This document shows positions 38,746 to 53,155 of a DNA stretch of 64,000 bases, piece by piece. The notes under the pieces were generated by a model. The model made no database searches and had not been told where the DNA came from. It was given only the letters and a program-made list of their open reading frames with translations. This stretch comes from Ursus arctos (taxonomy: Eukaryota; Chordata; Mammalia; Carnivora; Ursidae). Within the stretch, counting starts at the first letter, position 1, and each line of letters opens with the position of its first letter. The stretch is from NCBI RefSeq assembly GCF_023065955.2, contig NC_079873.1, positions 96,944,128 through 97,008,127 on the forward strand, read 5' to 3'. The position numbers and the translations under genes are program-made.

Positions 38746-39139
38746 TCTTTGAGCCACTGACTAGGAAATTCCTACCAAGATAAGATTCAGTCATTGAGAA
38801 TGCATTTCATTGTGATGTTTAGAAATTGTTTTATGTGTCAGATGAGACTAATGTGACATGGAATGAGCATAAATGTCGATGGGTGAGGTTTCAATCTTAG
38901 AAGACCTGATTATTAGGGGAGAGTTACTGGTGTGGACAACAAAGGCAGACCAAGTGGCAAAAGCAAAAACAAAGCAAAATGGATTACAAAGCATATATCC
39001 TGACTGGTTCCGGTGGAAATTGAACCCAATGATCTCGAGAGTCACTTCAGCTCTAGAATTCGACAGGGCTCTAAAACTAGCGCTGGTAGCCATTTTTCAC
39101 CAACCTTCCGATACCTTTGACCAACAATCTAGATGTCAC

Positions 39140-40030
39140 TCTGATCAAGCTAAGCTTCAGTTATTAAGCAAATATATGTTGAATGCCTACTATGTGCATT
39201 GTGCTGGCTGCCAAGAGGGCTGCCAAACCGAATCAGGCACGGACTTTGTCCTCAAGAACACCCAGTAATGTGAGTAAGACAGTCACATAGCCAACTCGCC
39301 AAAATGCGTTCCAGTAAGCTCTGTAACAAAGGTATGAGCAAAAGTGCTTTCGGAACACCCAAGAAAGCACTTCTGTGGGACCAGGAGAGAGTCAGGATAA
39401 ACTTCATAGAAGACATGATATTTGCTTTGGACCTTGTAAGATGAATAGGGATAATTCAGGCAGAAGCAAAAGCATAACCAAAGGCACAAAACATGAAGTT
39501 GTGTGGCCTGTTTCAGTGAACAGTGAGGAGCCCGACGTGACTAGATCATCGGAGAGTGTAGCTCAAGGTCATGAAGCCTCTTGAATATCATACATGAGAG
39601 TCTGCATTTTGTCCCGTGGGTTTCAGGGAACTATCGGGAGATTCTAAAGAATGATCAGATTTACATTTTGGAAGGATCGCTGGGGGATAAATTGAAGAGA
39701 GAGATGAAGCCGGGAGAACAATTAGGAAGCAATGTAGTCCAGACCAAAAAATGATGGGAGTCTGCTCCAGGGCAATGGTAATGAGGATGGAAAGAAGACA
39801 AAAGGACAGATCCTACATTTCTATCTCACAATAAACATGGCATCATGAGAGGCTGAGGAAGGAGCCCAAACCAAACTTTCTAGCTTGAATGTTAGGTGGT
39901 TTACTGATAGAATTTAGGAGAACCAGGCTTTATAAGAAAGATAGTAAGTTTGGTTTGGAAATATTTAATCTCAAAGTGTCTATAGGACCATCAGGTGGAG
40001 ATGTCCATTGGCAAAGCTTGTGTGCTGTCT
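39140..40030 (-). mobile_element. long L2 fragment (antisense)
   Basis: It starts 'atgttgaatgcctactatgt' and runs through 'aggataaacttcatagaaga' and 'tgatcagatttacattttgg' to 'atcaggtggagatgtccatt', parallel to the antisense L2 at 27235-28165. More diverged than that copy. Confidence 0.65.
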
Positions 40031-40039
40031 CCCCAAAAT

Positions 40040-40420
40040 GTCCCTTGAATTCAACCTCTTCTTTCTACCTCCATTGCTCCCAACCTAGTTGAAGCCACCA
40101 CCATCTCTCCCCTGGACTACTAGAATAGCCCCCTAACCAGTCCTCTTGCTTCCATTCTGGCCCACCTTAGAGTGGATTCTCCATACAGCAGCTGGAGTAA
40201 TGTTTTAAAACTTTAAATTGGATCTTATCATACCCCTTCTCAAAATCCTTCAATATTTTCCAATCAGAATAAATCCAAACTTTTTACCATGACCTACAGG
40301 GCCCTACAAGATCTGACCTCTGATTATCCTTCTAAATTCCTTTCCTACCATTCTCCCTTTTGCTCATTCGGCTTCAGCCATATTGGCTTTTTTTTTTTTT
40401 CTGTTTTGTTTTTTTTTTTT
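40040..40420 (+). mobile_element. L2 fragment (sense)
   Basis: 'ctggactactagaatagccc', 'cttctcaaaatccttcaata', 'catgacctacagggccctac' and 'ctaccattctcccttttgct' are sense L2 text. It sits head to head with the preceding antisense L2. Confidence 0.75.
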
Positions 40421-40554
40421 TGCAAACCAAATGTGGAAACCATATTTCCAATTTCAGTGAACAGTATCAGTGGCTCAGTGAGGGCCTCAGTGGGGGGGGT
40501 CTCATTGCCATAAACACCTTCCATGGCGATAGCTCTGGGAGCTCCGGCCCTCTG

Positions 40555-41640
40555 GAATTATTTAAGCAGGCCTCAAGAATGTAGCTGGCCAAAATCCAGA
40601 GAAGAGCAACTAAATTAACAATCAAAAAAGCTGAGGTCTGGGCCAGGAAAGCCCATAAAAGGACACTTAACATCATGGGATAGGTTTCTAGTTTCTACCA
40701 TGCTACCTCACCTCTGGTCAAATAGTGCTTTAGAGTTTTTCTGTAGGGTTTTCATTCCTAAGGACCTAACTCCCAACTCAATTGGAAGTCCTGGGGTCAT
40801 TGAGATCACACTCCCTTTACAGGCTCCAGAATGCCTAACATAGAGCTATAAGCATTTAGTACATGTTCTAAGGACCACCTGAACTGAGATGAAATTTAAT
40901 GGCGTTAAATTCAAAATCCGAAACGGTAAAGATGAGGGAAACTTGGCTTGGCAAAAAGAACTAACAGTTTGGGTTTGGCCTCCAACCTAGTAGAGAGAGG
41001 GACCCTATTCACTCTCCATTACATTCTTCGCACCCCCAGTAGAGAGCTTTAGATGTAGCAAGTGCTCAGGAAATATTTGTTGAGAGGATGGATGACAGGC
41101 TAAATACATTAATGCAAACTCGGGCAGTGTTGTGCTGGAAAATAATGCTCCAATGACAAGAAGCAAACCGTGTGTCTTTCCATTCTGTCTTTGTCGGATA
41201 TCTGGGGTACCATGTCTATCTCTAGGCGATCTAATTGAAGAGAGACATAGAATCCTATGGGAGATCGACCAAAATTGTGAGCGTTCTGGAAATACTTTTA
41301 GACATCAGTGGAGTTTGACCCGATGAAGAGATGAAGAAGGGGTATGAGAACAGCCTTGCAACATTTGGAGGGCCGTCATACAGAAGCAGGGACAGGATTG
41401 CTTTGCATAGCTCTAGCAGATAGTGCTGAGGGTTGCTAGCTACCGAGAAACAAATTTCAGCTCAGAATAAGAAAGTACTTTCTTACAATATTTGATGCCC
41501 TTTGCGGAGTGGGCTCGCTAAAATGGTTGTAGGCTTCCCTCCAATGGAGGTTTTTTTCGGGTTGGTAAAGGGTAATGACAGAGCAGGATATCGTAGGGGA
41601 GATTTCTGAATGGAGAGGAAGATTGAACCAAGAAAGTGTT
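40555..41640 (+). repeat. ancient CR1/L3-like repeat with embedded L2 3' end
   Basis: 'aaatccagagaagagcaact' (about 40590) and 'aatttcagctcagaataaga' to 'cctttgcggagtgggctcgc' (41450-41520) fit the CR1/L3-like family seen at 17850. Between them, about 41030-41100 (aagtgctcaggaaatatttgttgag-like) is a sense L2 3' end. Boundaries and family are tentative. Confidence 0.45.
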
Positions 41641-41703
41641 TTTCAAGTTGATTGCAAACCCATTAGCGCAGCCATGAAATCAATTCAGTGGGTCCTGACT
41701 GGG

Positions 41704-41740
41704 GTGTGTGTGTGTGTGTGTGTGTCTGTGTGTGTGTGTG
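41704..41740 (+). repeat. (GT)n microsatellite near the S2 exon acceptor
   Basis: An almost pure GT run of about 18 units with one interrupting CT, ending 243 bases before the exon at 41984. Transcribed as UG repeats, a known type of binding site for CELF and TDP-43 proteins; any role here is inference. Confidence 0.95.
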
Positions 41741-41962
41741 TTGCAGTGAATTAGAACAGGGTGGCAAATCTCAGAGAGCATCACACATCGCAAAGCCAAG
41801 TGTGGTTTTGAGAAACCGATTTTGGAACCACGCTTACATATGTATGCACGTCGCGACTGGGTCACAGCGTGGCCCGCTTGTCTTCCTGTGGGCGGTAACC
41901 AAGCACGTTCAGAGAACCACAGCGCCAATGCCGCTTCCGGTGTTAATATCTGGCAGCTCTAA

Positions 41963-42794
<832 letters not shown>

Positions 42795-42909
42795 AAATGC
42801 TGTTAACCTGGCAGTATTAAAACTGAATGAGCAAGGCCTCTTGGACAAATTGAAAAACAAATGGTGGTACGACAAAGGAGAGTGCGGCAGCGGGGGCGGT
42901 GACTCCAAG
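42795..42909 (+). CDS. GRIA3: GRIA3 flop exon
   Basis: 115 nt. The first A completes the split Arg codon, then 38 residues from [14 protein letters not shown] through KGEC to GSGGGDSK. This is the C-terminal end of S2 before M4. It is one of two mutually exclusive cassettes that set desensitisation kinetics and drug sensitivity. Flop identity is shown by Asn in KLNEQG where flip has Ser, by the NAVN start and by the GSGGGDSK end. The Cys in KGEC pairs with the Cys of the preceding exon. Acceptor caag, donor gtcagc. Intron read-through would add 12 residues ([15 protein letters not shown]) before a stop at 42943. Confidence 0.98.
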
Positions 42910-44177
42910 GTCAGCCTCAATGTCACCACAACCGGGTACCCTTAGTGACGAGTAATCGGCAAGACTGTTATCTTATTATTGAGGAGAGAGCACAAGACTC
43001 ACACATAAGGTGGAATGACCAGGTTATTCCCCTGCCTGGCAGCTTTGGGAACCAGAAAGACTCCAGGGCACTGCCCGCATTTTTGATCTAACTTGGGTCC
43101 CTTCTTAAACTCCCAGACAGAGGCTCCCCCTCCACACCCCTTCCTTCCCCTCACACGCCAGACTGGTTGCCTTATGAAGGCCACGGTGTGGGTTTCAATG
43201 GCCTAGGCTTTCAAGAGCCCCAGGCTTGCCTTAGGACTGTCCCCGCCTGCCTCACACGAGTGGTGTGAGAAATCAAATCTATCTACTGAAAAGTCAGGTT
43301 ACAGCGGGTTTTTTTCCCCTAAGGCATGACGGTTGCTCACAGAGGTTGGTTGGTTGGTTGATTACAGTTGGCATCTTCAGTTACGTGTGTGAGTGATGAG
43401 ATGGTGTTCTTGCTATGTGATGGCCTGTTTAAGCTGGCCCCACTTAACTTGAAAGCCAAAGATCAAGCTCGGTTTCAAGTTAAATGGGGTCTTTCTTCAA
43501 TAGGCCACCTCATATACAGACTTGGCAAAGACATTTTGTATATTTAAACAAGCGCGTCGCCTAACTGTGATACTCCATGTGTATAAATCCCTGATTTGGC
43601 TTCTCCTTAGCCATGTTCTTGGTTCAGGTAGGTCTAATTGTTATCCAGGCTGCCTTCACGAGAAAATCCATCTTACTTGGCATTCCTTTGGCTCCACAAT
43701 GCTCTTCGGGGCTAGAAAGAACAAAACGAATAGCCTTCATCCAAGCAATAAGAAATAGGGGCAAGCTCAGAAGCCATGATACCAAGTAATGGAAGGACAT
43801 GTTGGGTAAGTACAAGAGAGGACCTGAAAACAGAATCCTCCATGACCCAAAGGGCATGCGAATTATATTGAAGCGTGTTAAGATCAACTCTTGTACAACC
43901 AAGATACCATGGGCATCTTAAGGTGAAGAACAGTGTTTCCCATACACAGGCCAAGAGACAGGCAAGCCAACCCTTTTCTCCTTCAGAGACAATGGTTACA
44001 CCTCTGCTCTTCTCTTTCTCTCTCCATTCCTCAGGATCCTGATGGAAAAGTTAGTTGGCCAGTCTGCAGTATAATATGGGTTTGGAAACACTGATACAGA
44101 GCACTTTCAAAGAGATAAATTCAAATACAACTTTCTTCAGCACATAATCTTACCAGGCATTGGCGAGGTCTTTTATT

Positions 44178-44557
44178 GTAAAACCTTGATTAACCAGAAC
44201 TCACCTAACCAGTACCCCAACTAACCGAATTGCCCCTCCTCAGTACTCCACATTGATGAGAAAGCAGCAATAGTACCAAAAAAGAAGAATTCTGCAAGGA
44301 ATTTATTTTTTTTAAATCACTTGCCAAGAGATGACCTGTGGTTAGGTCACATTCAGCTTTGTCTCCCATATCTTCTCTCCATCTGGATTGACCCTCAAAC
44401 ATTAGAGGCTGCTTCCCGGAGGCGAGAAAGTGGATACAAGCATTTTGAGAAAACAAAACAAAACAAAACATGTTGTTAGCCAAGAATGAAACAAAATGAG
44501 TACTCTTATTGAAAATTCCATTCATCCCTTATGGATTCCAATTAATCAAGGTTTTAC
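44178..44557. mobile_element. mariner/Tigger-like element with 16-bp perfect TIRs
   Basis: GTAAAACCTTGATTAA at 44178-44193 is the exact reverse complement of 44542-44557. The 380-base interval has no transposase frame. A TA lies at the outer side of each AAACC/GGTTT end, in keeping with TA-targeting mariner-type elements. The family name is not recognised with certainty. Confidence 0.65.
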
Positions 44558-45954
44558 TATGTGTCAGAAAGCAGTAACTTCCTTTCCCACCAGTGTGAAC
44601 TGATGACATTGACAGCTTAGCCAAGCTTTCGGCTCAGTTGAGTTTTGCAGTGGCTAACCTGATGCCTAGAGCATTTGGCACCTTCTTCCTGGTCTTTTTC
44701 TCATGTTCTTAGCAGGCCACGGAGAACCTAATTTTCTCATTCAAGTGAGTTGCAGAATGAAAATTGAGCTGGATTGGATACACTGCTCTCATGACTTCAT
44801 CATTCACACTCAGCATGGTTACAAAGGAGCCATGGACTGTGTCAAGATGATTCCAAAACATCCACATGATGCCAAGTGCCCAGAAGTTTTCAAATAACCA
44901 GATGTTTGCTGTTACATAAACCAAAAACCAATCCGCATGTAGTGGGCCGAATGTTTACTTTTCACCCAGATGTTTTGGTATCCTGAACTTTAGACCAGCT
45001 CTTTGCTAATTACAGCCAGCAATCAAGCTTTTCTGTTTTTCCTCAGCTGATACTGCTGCAAAGTTATCAAGTAACCTTATTGCCAGCCCACGCTTTCCAG
45101 ATTATCTGATTTTCGATATGCAAGTAGGAAAAACAGTTCAGTAGAGCCTAAATGTTTCCAGCTTCTTTGACACTAGTGCTACCTGCCAGGCATCTCTCAA
45201 ATCACTTGTTTTGGCCATTCCTCCAGCCAGCCTTTTGAAATAAGTCACCCCCTTTCTCAGCTGTGGATAATAGTAGGATGAGTGCCACCTCGCCAACGAT
45301 GGTTTTTCCATTTCCGGATTACCAAGGAGCTTGCCTGTGTGCTCTCCCTCCTTCTACCTGCTGTTTTCTGAGAGTGAGCAAGAGAAGGGGCAAGAGATGA
45401 ACTTGAATCTGCTTTACCACTATTTGGTGGTGACGCCAAAAGCAAATCAGTGGAGAAGAAGGTAGAAAAGGCAGCGAAGCCCCATTAATCTGGAGCCCTC
45501 AGATTTACAATCTGTGACAAACCCGCCAGGGCCCAGTCGACGGTCTACCCATAGAGCATCAGGAAAGGGGCCGAGCGAGAGAGGTTTGTTAAGCAAATGA
45601 AGAGTTTAGATTGTCAGTTGAATTTTTTCCTTAAGAGAACAAATTTTTTCTCAAACGTTGCAAGCATTCGTTAGATATAATCATATTCATTACAAATCTC
45701 TCTGCTAAAGTAGTTCTCACAAGGACCTCCACTATGGCAAAGTATTATAGGGAGTTTGAATTACAAAACAGACCTAAAGTAATAAAGCTGTCATTCCTCA
45801 AACCTGTTTTGTAATTCAGGACTTTCTCATTCAGACGGTCCTTCCCCTATGTTAGTCCCAAACCAGCGAGGTTTGACTGTGTTAGTAAAGTGGCTTGAGA
45901 ATTACATTTCTTCTCTGTAGCCCGTCCCCAGTTATCATGACAATTGACTGCTGA

Positions 45955-46060
45955 ATATACCATCATTGCACGGAGAGTGAGACCCAGAGATGGTGGTGAC
46001 TTTGAAAAGGTCACACAGCTAATGCTGTCGCAGATCTCTGCTGACTTTCAGGGTCACCTC
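45955..46060 (-). repeat. MIR fragment
   Basis: 'gagagtgagacccagagatg' and 'aaaggtcacacagctaatgc' match the antisense MIR core. Short. Confidence 0.6.
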
Positions 46061-49000
46061 TTGGGATAATATTGCAGACCCAGCCGATGAGCAATGCGAA
46101 TCTGATTGCATGTGAGAGATTTCCATAAAAACTGGGTTCGTTCTCAACTACCTTGGTTACCAGGCAAATGGCATATTTAAGCCATTTCAGCCCTTAGTGC
46201 TGATTACTAAAAATGACAATAATCACAAAGCTTGACATTTATGAGTGCTTTTACTTTTTCAAAAACACTTCCACACCTATTATCTCTGAAACCAGGAGAG
46301 GGAGAAAAACCTACAATACTTATCTCTCTGTTTCTCTCCTGCAACCTTAAAATAATGATAAGTGGGCAATTATGTTAAATTGTTGACTTTTCCACCCTGG
46401 CATGAGACATCGTGCAGTTTCAGCCTGTTCTCAAAAAGTTACCCTTCTGCGGAAGGAACCAGCAATTTTTCAGGCTGTTTTACATGTGTGCGTGCTTAAA
46501 CTAATGCAACAGATATTTATATTCCTTCATGTCACTGATTTTATCTCATTTTCAGAATGCAAGGAATTAAGACAAGGTCAGCCACTAATGTGGCCCCTGA
46601 ACCAGGCCTACGGGCTAGAACTGAAATACTGCTCAGTTTTAGCCATTTCCTGAACCTGGGCTAATAGGACCCAAACAAATCAGACCTGATCCTTCCTTGA
46701 TGACTGTAAATGTACAGGCAAGGATCGTGAAAATTAGAGCTGTGGTTTGGGAATTTTTAACCTGCAAATCACCCTTTTGTGTTAGTGCGTTATTACGATG
46801 TGTGCGTAAATGCAGTAATTAAGAGCCAGTAGGTTGTTTCAGCTATAAACCCCGATCACCGGGGGTTTGTGGCACAGCCAGTGCGAGTCTGTCTCTATAA
46901 ATCACAGCAGAACGGGGATTTAGCTGCTGAATTACCACATAAGCACATCAGCCTCCCTCCACAGCTGCATGTCACCTCAAACTTTCAAATTCTTCTGACC
47001 TGCCCTCGCTCACCCTGCTTCACTCCCTTAATCTTGGGGAAAGGACAGAGCTTAGCTTTCCTGGGTAGCTGTACCTTCCTAGAGGGGGTCTGCTCTATGA
47101 AACAAGCTTTGTGTGTCTGGGGGGACAAGGCTTTATAAACCATCCCCCACCTCTCCCTACAATTGTCTCGGCTTTAGTTCTATCCAGGGATTTAGACATC
47201 CAGGGTCCATATTTTTCAAGCTGAAAATCAGCACGCTATGTGTGCTCTGGGGGAACACTGGAACAGAATGTTTCAGTGGACCCATCCTGAACCCCTTGAC
47301 TGGAAGGAGAGTTGTACGACCAGTGCCTTACCTTGCAAGGCATAGCGGGAAGTAAGGGATGACGATGGGAGATATGCAGTTAAACTTTGATTAAGTAAAT
47401 AAATGGTTGAGTGATCTTTACGATTTATGGAATCTCGATAGAGAAATGCAGTTTTGTTGTCTTCAAAACTATATAGGGACTAGAATAACCACTGTGATGC
47501 TAGGAAAACATTAAGGGAACCTGTTTTCCTAAATTCAAAAAGTGGCTTGCAATTAAAATTAGTTGTGCTTCTTTTCATGTGGGTGCTTTCAGAGGACCTA
47601 AAAAGAGTTTGTTCTCTTAAGAAATTCAAACGCGTCCTTCCTTCCTATCACTAGCAATCCTGTTTTCCATCTCCTGCATTTGCTTAGCAAGTCTCGTATT
47701 CAAAGACAGTAAAAAGTTATACTTTAGAACAGCCCACTTCCAAATGCCCTCAGCTTCCTGTTTGGTGGTCCTTAGATGAATGAGGTGATACCATGTTTCC
47801 CATATGTATAAATGAGATCCTCAGTTTTGTGTGTATTTCTTCTTCCGTGTATGTCTACAATCCTCCTCTCCTATGCCACCGTCTCTTAACCACTTCTCTT
47901 CCACACCCAGAATTCTTTGACATTCTTGGGCCTTGGGTCACGGATGTGAATCTGCATCTATCTGCCTTTTACCTGCAACAAGATGGACCTTTTATTGGCA
48001 GAAGCCATCCCTAAAGGTAGACATTTTGGATGCCCAGGGTTAAGATGGATCCCAATGACTCTTTATTGACACTGTTATGTGTGTAGGCAAGAATCATTAC
48101 AGATCGATGGCACTTCCTGGGTCTTAGAAGAAGTTCCTGTGAATCATCGAGACTGGTTTGGGATCAAGGAGTAGGGTGAGTATATTATGCTCTTCGTTGG
48201 TTTGCATGTCTCTGTGCTGATGCTGCCTCCTGGAAGTATGAAGAACCTGACAGTTCTCTTTCCTGGTGGTGACTAAATTTGCTACTTGAACTTTACTCAG
48301 GTCTTCTTCCCAAGAGCAAACCCTCACTTTCTCTCAAGTGGCTGCTTCAAGCAAGGGACCTTTTTGCCTTGAGAACTGAACCAGTCCAGTGACTGCCAAA
48401 ACCATTGATTTTTGCCAGATGGTGTTAAAGAATAAATTCTACCACCGGAAAAAAATTGTAATCCAGAAAAAAATTGTTTTAATTAATCCATTCTAGCAAT
48501 TTTTTTTGTGTGTGGAAATTGACTGTGTGGCCTTAACATGGTTTCTATGATTAAGACATGATGATTTGCCTTTGGTGTTATCCTGATAACTTGAATGTGT
48601 TTCTCATTGACAAATAATGACTAAATGTTCAACACCAGAGCTACAGAAAGAGCAGCAGGAGTGCAAAGCCTGCAGGTAAGAACGCTGGTATACAATTGCC
48701 AAGAGGAGAGACACGCTGCAGAGGCAGAGCGGAACGGTGTGTGTCTATACCCTTTCTGCCCCACTAAGACCAAATCATTTGGTTTCCTTTCTTTTGGAGA
48801 GAAGGTTACAGAACCACACTCTCCGAAAGGCAAGACAGCCATGGAAAAGAGACATGAAAGATTTGAAATGATTGAAATACATGCAATGAGGGTGGGAGTT
48901 GAAGTTGGTGGAGAAGGGTGGGGGCAAATTTATGGAGAACAATTGAAATCCATTCTCTTTTGACTTTCTAGAGAGCGGTACAGCATTTGGCCCTTGGCAC

Positions 49001-49137
49001 GTGAGGCAAATCCCCATTGGTCACAGCTGGCAAAAGTGTGTTCCAAGCACTAAATTCACCATAAAGCTTAATTTCATCTGGCCTTGAAGCAATATTTCTC
49101 AAAATACAAAACGAAGGCAATAGCATACTTTACATTT

Positions 49138-49176
49138 GAAAGAGAGAGTGAGAGAGAGAGTGAGAGAGAGAGAGAC
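49138..49176 (+). repeat. (GA)n low-complexity run
   Basis: GAGA repeats with GTGA interruptions. The open frames over it (Arg/Glu or Leu/Ser alternation) are not coding. Confidence 0.9.
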
Positions 49177-52100
49177 TGTCTCTGCTGGTGTGTCCTATGT
49201 AGCCTCACTGCTGGAAAGGGCGGTAAGTGGATGCTGGAAGGCGTGCTAGGAGACGGTGGCACGTGCCCTGGCCTGGCAACCAGTAGTCAGCTTGCAGATC
49301 TGATAGACGGACCCCATTTGTTGCAATCTAATGGAGTGTAAGCTAAGACTGGTTATTTTTCTATGGGTCGTGCTCAAGAGAGGGCTACTGGGGAGAAAAG
49401 AAGATGCTGGCACCCATCAGATTAAACTGTCAGTGAACATTTTGCCTAGAGTCAGGGGCATGAACTCGCCATCTTCAGAAACACACGTCATGTGAGTTTC
49501 TGATCTAAAGTGAGATCAGTTTCTGTCTGTCTTCTCCATCTAGGCTTTTCTTTCTTGGTGCCAGTGGGATGAACTAAAGGAAACACGTTTCTATGTAATA
49601 AAGCTCAACCAAATTTGATAGTTTGAGTTTTTAATGGATCTTAAAATGGAGTTTTCAAGTGCATCAACTATGACTCGGGGAAGTATCTGTGGCCACGTTT
49701 TAACCAAAACTGGCTTCTCCAGATGCTTAGTCTGCCCTGACCCCCTTCTCTCTGCCAGGGACAAACGGAGTTAAGAAGTCCTCCCAGAAAATTGGGTTGT
49801 GTGAGATAGTCCACAACCAGTAATGGTTTTGGATTCCTGTTCTAAAGGGAGAGGTTGGACAAAGGCCCAGTTTGGCAGAAGTCCATCAGTGAAATTCACA
49901 CCATGGGGACTCAAGGGGTCTCTCACTTGGAATTTGAGAGATTCTCATCTGGAAATGCGCTGGCTTTACTCGCATATCCACAAGTGACTTCTGGAGCTGC
50001 TTCTCCAGCATAGGTGCTCATCGACAGGTTTCAGTCACTAGCACTGTTAGGCCCTTAGTAAAATGATTCACGGCTTTCAACTCCTCGTGTTATATACATG
50101 CATTATTGCATTGGCTCTTTGAACTTGCATGAAATTATGATCTCATTACCAAGGAGTTAAATAGGTTTGAGCTACATTTGTGAACCACGTAGATATAAAT
50201 TCTCACTCAGAGGGAGCTTCTAGCAGCTAAGCTCTGCGTAACTCTGCAAATCACTGTGGCTGCCCCTGGGGACTGAGAGTTGCCCGGGTGCCAGAGCCCA
50301 GCAATGCCAGCAATCGTATGGACATGCTCCCAGGTTGCAGAGAAAGCTCAGGCTGATCCAAGGGTAGAAGGATTGAAATGACCTAAACCCTCATTCTCCT
50401 AGAATCCTGCCCCCAGAAAGCCCTGTGAAAAGAATTGGAGAGAGATTTTTTCTTTAAGCGCTCCAGATTCTAGTGTAGCCTTGGGCATAAGTTGAACTGC
50501 CATGAACTCCAAGAGCTAGTGTGTGGAGAGGTCACCTATCCCACGGTAACCGACAGAAAAGAATACAAAGGACCTTAGAGTAAATCCTTTTATCTAGCAA
50601 AGAATCTTCTCTTGCTTGGTCATGCATTGGCTTCAACTTAATAAATCAAGACCTACCTGGACAGAGATGTCTCTAGCCACCTGTCTGCACATGCCTGTGA
50701 CTTCCTGAGTGACGCTAGGAGGTTTTCAGAAAAGGCTAGGGAAGCAAGTGAGCAATTGGGAAAGGGGACTCGTGCCCATGAAAACCTGAAATATCTTCAG
50801 TAAAAAAGCCAGTGAAAGAGAGGTTGTCTGGCCTCCCTCCACTGGGCTGAAGACAATTCTAAAAAGTCATTCAAAAGAAAAAAAAATCACTAGATACCAA
50901 GAAGCAAGTGTCAGTAAGTTGGAGTGCGGTTTAGACGAGGCGTGGGGTGAGGGACGGGCTGCCAGCTTAGGCTGTGACTGTGACCAGCTTGCATTGTCAC
51001 CATCCAGAGCTGCCGTCAGAGCAGCTTCCTCACTAACCATGCAAATACATCACGCTTCCTCGTCTATTTCTTCTCCTTCCCTGTGATCTCCTCGTCTTTC
51101 TCGGTAACCCACGCATTTACACCTGTATCCACCCCTCCTAAGGGTGCTACTGAAGATCTTCTGGTGTCATTAATTAAACAGGCATTTGCTCTTTAGGTGT
51201 CCCTGCGCAGAAAGGAGAGTGAAGCCATTCAGAGCAGAATCTATCCCATAGTCTCTTGGGCAGATAAATCATACTGCCCCCGGGATCCTGTGTTTTTCAG
51301 GCTCAGAGACATGGCCACAGTACAGATTTTTATATCAACCCTTCCAGGATCACCATTGGGAGGAATCAATGTGGTCATTAATTCACTAGGCCATTTTGTC
51401 TTCTTTCCCACTCTGGGGAAACTCGGCACCCTCGCAGCCTCTCCCCACACTTCTCTGTTCTTTGTTCATGGCTCCAGACTACCTATTTTGGGGTATTTCC
51501 TAAATTCAAAATTGAAAAACAAATTTGACTCTTCTTTTGAAATATATAAAAAATTTTAGTTTGGGCTTTTTTTTTTTTTTAAGTAAACAGTTTCTACTTT
51601 CACAGTAAAGAAAACGGTCTTCTTATCCTGAAACTGTTTCCCTGTGTAACGCTAGCCATCACTAAGATAACACTGACCTGGCTGGCACATGCCAGGAATG
51701 AGCTGGAAACCTGGACACCCGCCACCCAGGGCTGGATACCTTGGATTCGTGAGCACCGTCCTTTGTAGCTGAGGTCCTGCCAGGTGTGGATGGCCAAGAT
51801 AAGCAAAAATCTGTATCAGCCAGTTCTGGGTTTTTTTTTCCCCCAAAGTAGAACTCATTTTCAAAGCATTATGAATTACATTACTACCGCTATTTAAAAA
51901 AAAAAAAATCGATGCCACTCCAGGACTTTTCCCTACACTCAGGAAAGTTTCCCACGCTTTCAAATGAGGCTAATTCACCTCGGCCCTTAACCCTTGCCAT
52001 CCGCTCACCAGTCCACGCGCGTTTCTATGACTTCGGGTGCAGCGGACGGATCTCTTCTTAGGGGGAGCTTTACCCTCTTCCTCTCTGAACAGTTTTGAAA

Positions 52101-52729
52101 CAGAATGGAACAGAGAGTTGGGATTTGTAAATAGTTACTCTGGCCCATCTCCCATTCCCCCAAGAAGCTTTGTATTTTAACAAGGACTGTTGCTCAAACT
52201 TAAAGGTGTGCGATTCTCAGGATGGAATTTCAGGTCCCCGGGAGGAAAATATTCTCGGACCGGACACACTCCCAGACCCCCTGAAATTACCTCACATAGC
52301 TCTCCTGCTCTCTGCCTAGGCCTCTGGGCCTCTGGGCCCTTGCCCTTGTCTTGGGAGGGCTGTACTCAGAGCCCTCCCAAGCCTGGCAGAGGGGAGAACG
52401 CCTGACTAATTTCCATGACAGGAATCTGACCTAGTTTGTTTAATTCTTTCTGTTCTCTACCGAGGTGAGTACAATAAATATTTCTGACTTACAATTCTCT
52501 GAGGCACCAGGCAAGGGCCTGCAGTAATTGCTCTGAAGCCTTCCCCTGGGGACACGCTGCCGCTGCGCAGTGGAAGGCCCCAGCTGCCAGCGTGCCCTTG
52601 CTAGGGTGATAGTTATTTGCAGTACGGTGGTCCCTGAAGACAAACTTCATTATGAACATCCAAGCACAAGAACAAAAATAAGGAGGACTGCCACGCTTCC
52701 GTGTGTTCCATTGGAGAACGCACGGTACA

Positions 52730-52880
52730 GGGTTGAAGAGATAAGCATTTGCCCTCTGGCCTGCCCCCTCGTTTGCTGTGCAGGCGTGAGCAGGTTGCCT
52801 AACCGATCTGTGCCTCGGTTTCTTTACTTACAAAGTAGAGACCATAAATCTACCTTCCTAGGGTGATCGTTCAATTTGAG
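52730..52880 (+). repeat. MIR SINE
   Basis: 'gagcaggttgcctaaccgat' and 'ctgtgcctcggtttctttac' correspond to the sense MIR centre. The 3' part is diverged. Confidence 0.65.
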
Positions 52881-52944
52881 CAATAAGAGGAAGTGTGATA
52901 ATTTTGTGAAATACCAGGCTGAAAAGCAAAACTCTAAAAGAGAG

Positions 52945-53130
52945 TTCAACCAGCATTTGTTGAGAGAATAATATGTAAGCCATGGTCCCTGCACTTGAAA
53001 AGCACACAGTCCTGTGCAAGTTATGAGGCATGGGTATAAATAATAAGGAGGGGAGAAAATACAGAGGTGGGGAGCATAAATGGCTTCGTGGAGAAGGTGA
53101 CATTTAAAATGACCAAATGCCCACCTCATT
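52945..53130 (-). repeat. L2 3' fragment (antisense)
   Basis: 'ccagcatttgttgagagaat' and 'ccctgcacttgaaaagcaca' through 'gtggagaaggtgacatttaa' match antisense L2. Confidence 0.6.
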
Positions 53131-53151
53131 CCTCTTCCTTTAAAATCCCAA

Positions 53152-53155
<4 letters not shown>

